Assembly (NCBI RefSeq): GCF_041260155.1
Contig: NC_091943.1
Span: 14,315,283-14,379,282 of the forward strand
Reading direction: 5' to 3'
Length of the DNA stretch: 64,000 nt
Source of the DNA: Ptychodera flava
Taxonomy: Eukaryota; Hemichordata; Enteropneusta; Ptychoderidae
Position 1 is the stretch's first letter. Each line of letters opens with the position of its first letter. Positions 57,385 to 64,000 of this stretch are shown here, piece after piece. Made by a program: the position numbers and the translations under genes. A model generated the notes under the pieces. The model worked only from the letters and a program-made list of their open reading frames with translations. It had not been told where the DNA came from and did no database searches.

Positions 57385-59705
57385 AGATGAAAAACAATTG
57401 TAACTTACGAACTGGAGCACTCCCTGAAAGGTGGACGTAGATTGTTTTGAATATTTGAAAATTGTCGCATTATAGAGAATTCAGCTTTCATTATAATACC
57501 GTGGTATTTCATTCTTCCCCCCCCTGGAAAACGATGTCTTTAAGTATATTTTATTAGTGATCATCAAATTTTCTCTTGCATTTTCAAGGAAGATTTTGTG
57601 AAGGTGGCGATGCTTTATTTCACAACGGTGAAACGGGAAGTTGAGAGCACGTTGAGGCAACATGAAGTTTTGTAATCATTACAACTGTAATGTGAGAAGC
57701 TGAGCTCCAGTGGAAAAAAAAAAAATTGACAAGTTTGACTTAAAGGTCAACGTGGACTGATCGCATTCAGTGCGAACCTGACATACTGAAAATGAGAAAC
57801 ACAGTTCTGTACATTACAAGGTTTTAAATTGTGGAGTCGAGCTGAGGTCAATCTTTGCACAAATTCTGAGAATATTTCCCTTCAACCATGCTTCTAATCC
57901 TATCAGCTTGTTCACTGAGGTTCTTTTGTTTCTTAAAATCCACTTTACAGATGTTCTGTAGAACAATGAAATATCGACTGGATGAGTATAAAATACATTA
58001 AGATGTGTACGTACTTACAAGGGAACTCACACACGAAAAACCTGCAAATTTGATTTGCAGTGTCTTAGAATTGTAAAACTTCTACCATTACAATATTACT
58101 TGGGAGAAAAAAAAATTGTATTCTGCACAGATCTGTACTTGACCTTAGAGTGACCTTTTTGTCATTGCTTGAAAGTTGGGCAATAGCAGCCAATGAAATT
58201 ACTTTTCATTGGACATGTGACCGATGGAAAAGACTGTTGCTATGTAATTTGCATTTTACTGACATGTAAAGTTTTTGCACTGGAAAGGGGTGTGATTGGC
58301 CTGTATAGTAAAAGCAAAATACACCAGAACACACCAGATATTGTCCAAAATTGAGTGAGTGAAGCTGTCGTAAAGCTTTATGGTTCCTCAGTTCGATTTT
58401 GGATCGATCCAAATTTGTTTCATGTTTTTTATCACCTGCTTGACAGATATCATTACGTAAAGAACTGTTTTGTTGTCATTTTGTCTCACATCATGGCGTC
58501 TTAAACTTTCTTTTCCCCAGTCACTGCCCATTTGTTGACAACACTGACCTATGACCTGTGACAGAATACAATTGGACTATACCATTACAAAAGACAGGGA
58601 TGTTGAATTTCACACGCAGACTGACACTAACCTCACATCTTTGTAGTACACAAATACACTGCTCTGGCATACAAACATTCTGCCAAGGCTAAAAATGACA
58701 ACATTGATGTCTGATACTTATTTATAATGTGGAAGTAACCAACTTTGAATAATAGGTGGGATAAGTTACCTTTGGCAGACTAACAGATCAAAATGATTTT
58801 CACCTTTTTTTTTCAAAATTCTGTTAAAATTGTCAGGTTTTGGCTCATTTTTTGTTTTAAAACAAAGCTAATAACGACCTACCATAGAATATATTTTAAG
58901 ACAGCCTTAAGTTCATCTTAACTACAGTAATTCCCTGCCTCGGACACAAGGCAGTATCTATGTTTAGTACTTTTTTGCAAACTGATTGTCCATAACGGAA
59001 TTCTGGTGGGAATCAAAAGACAACTGTCGTACTGTTCGACTGATAAAAATCCTCCAAAATTGTAAACTGAAGTGTGACGCTTTCGTATCTGCTTCTCAGA
59101 TTTGGAGACATCCATCCCTGTACCGTTCATGTTGCATTTCATTTTCAAACCCCCTATGGTCAGGCTTATTCACAAAATTTGAGCCCCTCAGGCAAGGTTA
59201 GACCTGCAACTATGTGAACAACCCCTCGGGTTGTTAAACATTATTCCCCACCCCACAAAATTTGCAAAAGAAGAATAAGTTCACACAACATGTTCCATTA
59301 GTCAATTTAAAATTCACCGTTGGGGTTAGCAGATAAAAATGGGGCAAATTTTAATTGAGACAAACGGCTGACATTATTTAAACGCTTGCCCATTAAAACT
59401 AAATGACATGATGTCGGTCAGTTGTTTGAAGTTACTTGTGTTCGACCTGAAGTAACTGGAGTCAGGGATTGAAACTTGGCTTTACATTGCCTATCAGAAA
59501 CAGGCACATCATCTGGATTTTGCTGTTGGTTGATCTGACACATCTTTGAGTTGGTAGTGTGGCTGTCATGGTAGTGTGGCTGTCGGCTGAGGCAGAGTTC
59601 ATAAACACTTTTATCTAGTGGTCAAACAAAACACAAGAGCTCCATAAGTTTATGGATGGTTTTTTTTTGTGGACTTTGGCATTTGGTAAGAGTTATTTGT
59701 CACTC

Positions 59706-59797
59706 TTAAAGCTGTTCACCCCGATTTCTTTGAAAACAGGTCCACAATCACCATATATAACAATGGGTTGGGGCCAAACCATAGCAGAGAAAGGGTT
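59706..59797. mobile_element. TTAA mini-element, copy f
   Basis: TTAAAGCTGTTCACCCCGAT, CAGGTCCACAATCACC, GGGGCCAAACCATAGCAG, AGAAAGGGTTG. Close to copies b and d; the right TTAA is mutated. Confidence 0.6.
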
Positions 59798-60356
59798 GTC
59801 TACCTGACATCTGCTGCCAATCTTGTGCAATTCTGGGCAGTCATTCTCAAGGTAAAACAACTACAAAATCTCTGAGTTCATCGAGATCTTTAACCTACTT
59901 TGGGTGATCTGACTGACGCTGCTAATTTACCAAGAAATGTTTCCAGATATTTCGAAAAAATCTACTCAGTCTTAATAGATAAATTCTGGAATTTTGAACC
60001 CAAGAAAGAACTGCTGATCTGAACAATGATTACACAGAAAGTACTACGTATGTGGATTGACATTCTTACTATTTCGACAGCAGAGCTAAAACTGATTGGC
60101 TCTGAATCATTTTGAATATCAAACTAGACAGAGATGACGTAGCGAATGTTAAGCCAAATTTCAATCGCTGACCTTGGGGGTTTCCCACAAGTGTAAGTTG
60201 CTGCAGGCAGTTTACGGTTGCAGAACGCACTGGGCAAAAGTTTCAGTAGGGTGGATATCGTTAATATGTCTCAAAACCATACAACGTCGTACTATGATAC
60301 TCAGTAAAGCCTTTACCCGGAAAAAAAAAAAACACACACACAAACTGGCCAAAAGA

Positions 60357-60560
60357 CTAATTGTGCTTTCCGTCATCGCTTGATTCGCCGCTGTACGAGC
60401 CTTCATCATCACCGTGGCTATTGTAGTCGTTACCATGCAAACCGTGCATGGAAGCGAAATCCAGCGAGTGACTTCGGTCCTCGTTGTCTCCTTTGTTCGG
60501 GGACGAACTCTGGCGGCCGCTACCACGATGGTCTTGGCTGGCATCAGAAGCAGACATTGC
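60357..60560 (-). CDS. Last exon of an unrecognised gene (acidic Ser/Gly/His-rich C-terminus)
   Basis: Acceptor with pyrimidine tract (CTTTTTTACTTGCAG) opens a 67-residue phase-0 frame ending in a stop. It begins AMSASDASQDHRGSGRQSSS, continues with SLDFASMHGLHGNDYNSHGD and ends GESSDDGKHN. It is rich in Ser, Gly, Asp and His, lacks hydrophobic segments and looks disordered. The stretch is clearly more GC-rich than its surroundings, which supports coding. The gene body must lie to the right, beyond 64,000 or in a small exon I missed. The internal ATG could instead be a start, but the acceptor fits better. I do not recognise the family. Two overlapping frames, one on each strand, look like shadows. 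Confidence 0.6.
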   Translation of the reverse strand, partial: AMSASDASQDHRGSGRQSSSPNKGDNEDRSHSLDFASMHGLHGNDYNSHGDDEGSYSGESSDDGKHN

Positions 60561-63500
60561 CTGCAAGTAAAAAAGTGATGAAACAGAGAAACACACCGTC
60601 AGTTTGGTTGAATAAATTTTTTTTTTTGCTTCCTTGCCAAATATTAGAGTTGTTCATGCCAAACTTATATAAAAAAATATAGGATGCCAATGTCAGGTAT
60701 AAGTTAGTTTGTCAAATAATGAATGAAAACGCAAGTGAAAATTTGATCCAAACTGTTAATTTCCACATTGGTATATTCTAGATAAGCCTGGCCTGATACA
60801 ATATGGTGGCCAGATGGTGCCATTTGAATAGAAGGTCACTTAGTTTCATTTTTTTTTTGGTTTTTTGTTCTCGAAAACATCAGTTTCTCAATGTTTCATC
60901 ACTTTTTGTACGACAGCAACGTACCGTTCATCATTCCAAATTTCAAGAAAGAGTATCATTGACGATGAAAAAGCAGAGAAATGAAAGTGTCACCAAGAAG
61001 TTAGTAAAAACATAGGTGTTGGTTGCCGGTTTTGTCGTGTGGAGAGTTCATGATATGACCAACCAAAGACTGCATTGTCGTCCACTTGAACAATTTTATT
61101 TTTAACCCCCCTTGCTTTCCCAAAATTGCTGTACTTAATGATTCCATCAAGGTCATTGCCATTCAAGTTTTCATTCCAGTAAAGACCAGAAGAAGTCTAA
61201 CTAAAATTGTCCGTACGTACAGAGTATACGCCACAGTTTTGTCAGCAAAATATATATTTAATGTTTAGTCATAAGCAATGGTTTGCTATGTGTGGTACCT
61301 TCTATATCAAATGGACCCTCCAGGCCAAGATAAAAAGACTTACTGGGTGTTTTTAATACTTTTTATGAAGAAAAATTGATACGAAAGAGAAGTAGAAAAA
61401 GTGAGGGTGTATATGGGTTAAAAGGCTATAGGTGAAAGGTTACAGGGTCAAAGGTAAAAGGTCAATACCCCAATACACTGTAAATTTGTAGGTAGGGAAC
61501 ACGCAAACAATTTACACACACACACACACATCCTTTCACATAAAATATGACGATGGTTGCTGACATTTTGCCTTTATTCACTGAATCCTGACAAAATGTA
61601 GACAAAAAAATGTACATATTAAAAAAATGTTCATTTGAAGTGATGTTTACCATCCATAATGCTCCCTCTCAAAAATACAACTCTCAATCTCTGTCTCTCC
61701 CAAGTTTCCTAGCAACTACTTCAAAATAGCAATACTACAAGTCAAATTTCAAACTACACGAGTCAATTTACAAAGTTCGTCGTCATTTCTTTTTTTCCCC
61801 ATCACTTTACAAAGAATAAGACATTTTCCAATTTTCATACAGCTCCAAGAAATAGATGTCGTATTATCGAAAAATAAAAAAAACAGCAGCAGACCTCTGA
61901 TCCATGACCTTGGGGTCACATGAGAAAGTTTTTAGAGGAAGCATTTCATGTTGTCAGTTTTTTCATATTTTTTTAATGTCAATGTCTGTCTTTAAAAAGT
62001 GCAGCATTTTTTTAAAGATGGTAGGTAACTATTTACACTGAGTAATTACACACAAGGAAAGCAGAGAAGCAGTGAAAAAATGTTAAAAATGCTGACTAAA
62101 AAAGCTGCCTGTATATTACAGATATGCTGAAACAAAAAACGTAGAAGTGTTACAAACAAGATGTCTGGTTGGAGTGCAGCAGTAGAGGTTTTAAAAATGG
62201 TGAACAGATTATCTCACAGATAACCTTAATAAAAACCCATTTTATTTTGACATTTTCCGCCAAAAGTTACCATAAAATGTTCTGACATCTTTAAAGTTGA
62301 CAAATTTTTTTTTCTTTTTGAAGACTCAAATTTAGCTGATTGTAGCAATTTTATGTTCATAAAATTTGTTACCTCTATGACAAATTGTGAAATCTCCCTC
62401 TTTTTTTTTTTAATCTGCCTGGCAGTGTAATTTGGAAGTATCAGTAGTTTTATCAGAAGTTTCAATTCAAAAAATACAATTTATTTCTTAAAAACACTCT
62501 GAGTGGAATGCTTTGAGCAAAGAGTGAGATTAACAAGAAGAGCGGCAAGTTAAAATGGACCTTCCAACTTTGAACTATGAAACATTAGCCTCTACACTTT
62601 AACCCTTTTGGCTTTAACAGTCACATGGACACAATTGTTTGCATATAATATACACTGAACACTTTCATTTGATTTTAGAGTCAAATTGAAAACCTATGTT
62701 TTTTTTTTAGAATGAAAGCATGAGAACAAACTCTTTCGGTTGTAGCACTGTACTAGATATGAAAAGAAACATTCAAAATACATACACTGTATGATTGAAG
62801 AGAAGTACACTACATTGAAAATGTTTAAAAATACATGGCAAAACCCTTACTTGAAAGGTCACTGACAACTCAGCTAACGTACATGGGAACTTTTTTAATA
62901 ACCTTTGTTGTTGTTGTTGTAAAATCGATCGTTTTCACACTTGTATTTCACACAAATCGTACACTGTTATAAATTTTGCAATGTCACAGACATCATTTTT
63001 TACTTTAGATGAGTGACCAAGACGTGAACTTTTGACTTAAAAAACTGTTTTTTGTTTTCAAGGGTTTGTATCTATAGTATGCAACAAAAGAGATTTGAGA
63101 ACCTTATCGATCATCTTTGACTTTTCCAACAGTAAAATTTTGCATATCAATGAGATATTTGCATATGACCCTTGTGTGACCTTACATCCAGGCAGTTTAT
63201 ATGGCTACCATGCTTTCACTTTTGTGATCTTGCTGACAGAAAAGATTCCATTGCTATTTGAACTAATCTTATGATACAGGTTCACTTTTTTTTCACTATC
63301 ATTCGTGAAAAGTCAGAATTTGACCATTTTCAATCAAGTATTTCAGATTGTAAGGTCACCGAGGGGTCCTGCAAATGGCTGCACGCTGAGATTTGACAAA
63401 CATTTTCTGAGATGATCTGTGCAAGTATGGCTATTGAGTTTTACAATACTGGTATAGCGTGCCGAAAATTAAACAGAAAAACATAAACGTGCTTTCTATC

Positions 63501-64000
63501 TCATTCTCTAAGTTGTTTTGAAACTCTAAAACCACCAGTGGTTCTACCAAACTCCTGTACTGTGATTGTACAATCTTGATAGCGGTATTTTACGTTGATG
63601 GACTTCAAATGAACTTCAATCCATCAAAATATCTGAATTTAATTAATTACACAAATACAATTGCTACATGTACACCAAAATATACTGTCACAATGCCTCC
63701 TAGGATCCAAAACCAAAATGTCTGAACAAGGAAATGTTTCACCACAAAAATATTACTCAAGGAAGGGGATAGACAGCGTGCAAACCTGCTGATAAATGAT
63801 CTGTCTCCCCCGCCCTCGAGGTTCAATATGTGAGGTACTGGATTTTATTCTTTAAAAAAATGTAGAAACTGTTTGTTAAACATGTCAGTGCGTGGCATCT
63901 GAAATCGGGACGCCATTTTGTCTTCTCAAAGTCGTGTCAGTAGTGTAGGTGTGCTCCAAATCCCCCCCAAAAAACACCTAACCTACTCTCATCTATGTTT
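60561..64000. other. No exon recognised up to the window end
   Basis: AT-rich with many T and A runs and a (CA)n tract near 61,515. Probably an intron or UTR of the minus-strand gene whose last exon is at 60,357. No credible coding segment seen on either strand. Confidence 0.45.

Larger units (their letters stand above)
55000..60356. other. Intergenic or 3' UTR sequence, no gene recognised
   Basis: AT-rich, with short frames only. Contains two TTAA mini-elements (about 57,281-57,384 and 59,706-59,797). The part nearest 60,356 may be the 3' UTR of the minus-strand gene. Confidence 0.5.

Noticed and set aside
60212-60682. Frames of 110 (minus) and 100 (plus) codons over the 60.4-kb exon
   Set aside because: Shadows of the GC-rich exon; neither has splice support or a sensible composition.
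1-64000. Retroviral, LTR or Polinton-type elements
   Set aside because: I found no long direct terminal repeats and no gag, integrase, envelope, capsid or protein-primed polymerase segments. The reverse transcriptase traces are LINE and Penelope-like.
1-64000. tRNA, rRNA or snRNA genes
   Set aside because: No cloverleaf with a convincing B box (GGTTCGANTCC) or conserved rRNA/snRNA word was seen by eye; a covariance search was not possible.

Overview
This is a window of an AT-rich, intron-rich animal genome. Two complete nuclear genes are split by canonical GT-AG introns of about 0.3-4 kb, and the non-coding DNA is packed with small non-autonomous transposons, microsatellite-tailed tandem-repeat elements and 5'-truncated retroelements. 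That mix (Penelope-like remnants, tandem monomers next to GACGGAC-type microsatellites, TTAA-flanked mini-elements) fits a marine invertebrate such as a hemichordate, cephalochordate, echinoderm or mollusc. The sequence alone does not let me choose among them. I see no prokaryotic features and no retroviral, LTR-element or Polinton genes. Layout: 1-18.1 kb holds no host gene that I recognise. It contains a broken Penelope-like element 3' end with a hammerhead-like RNA core, two sibling G-rich TIR elements, a second Penelope-like remnant, a LINE tail and a 4.5-kb field of roughly 145-bp tandem repeats. From 18,170 to 42,758 on the minus strand lies a complete 25-exon ATP13A1 gene (P5A-ATPase, the ER transmembrane-helix dislocase). 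Every exon could be joined in frame to give 1,173 residues with all P-type ATPase motifs. Its introns carry TTAA-flanked mini-elements, a 42-bp minisatellite, a near-perfect 317-bp palindrome, a truncated LINE, and a 3.2-kb TIR transposon that contains a second, Mutator-like element flanked by a 10-bp direct repeat. From 43,104 to 47,841 on the plus strand lies CHCHD5, a twin CX9C mitochondrial intermembrane-space protein of 112 residues in four exons. Its start codon appears to be split by intron 1 (AT|G). The two start codons face away from each other about 345 bp apart, so the genes probably share a bidirectional promoter. CHCHD5 intron 3 holds a microsatellite plus 150-bp tandem-array element. 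From 48.1 to 60.3 kb the DNA is mostly unique and non-coding, with a few mini-elements and a long TA microsatellite. At 60,357-60,560 on the minus strand is the acidic Ser/Gly/His-rich last exon of a gene I cannot name, whose body lies to the right; I recognise no gene between it and 64,000. The two named genes do not act in one pathway: ATP13A1 clears misinserted mitochondrial tail-anchored proteins from the ER, and CHCHD5 is a mitochondrial intermembrane-space protein. A shared promoter would therefore link two housekeeping genes that both touch mitochondrial proteostasis, which is inference only.
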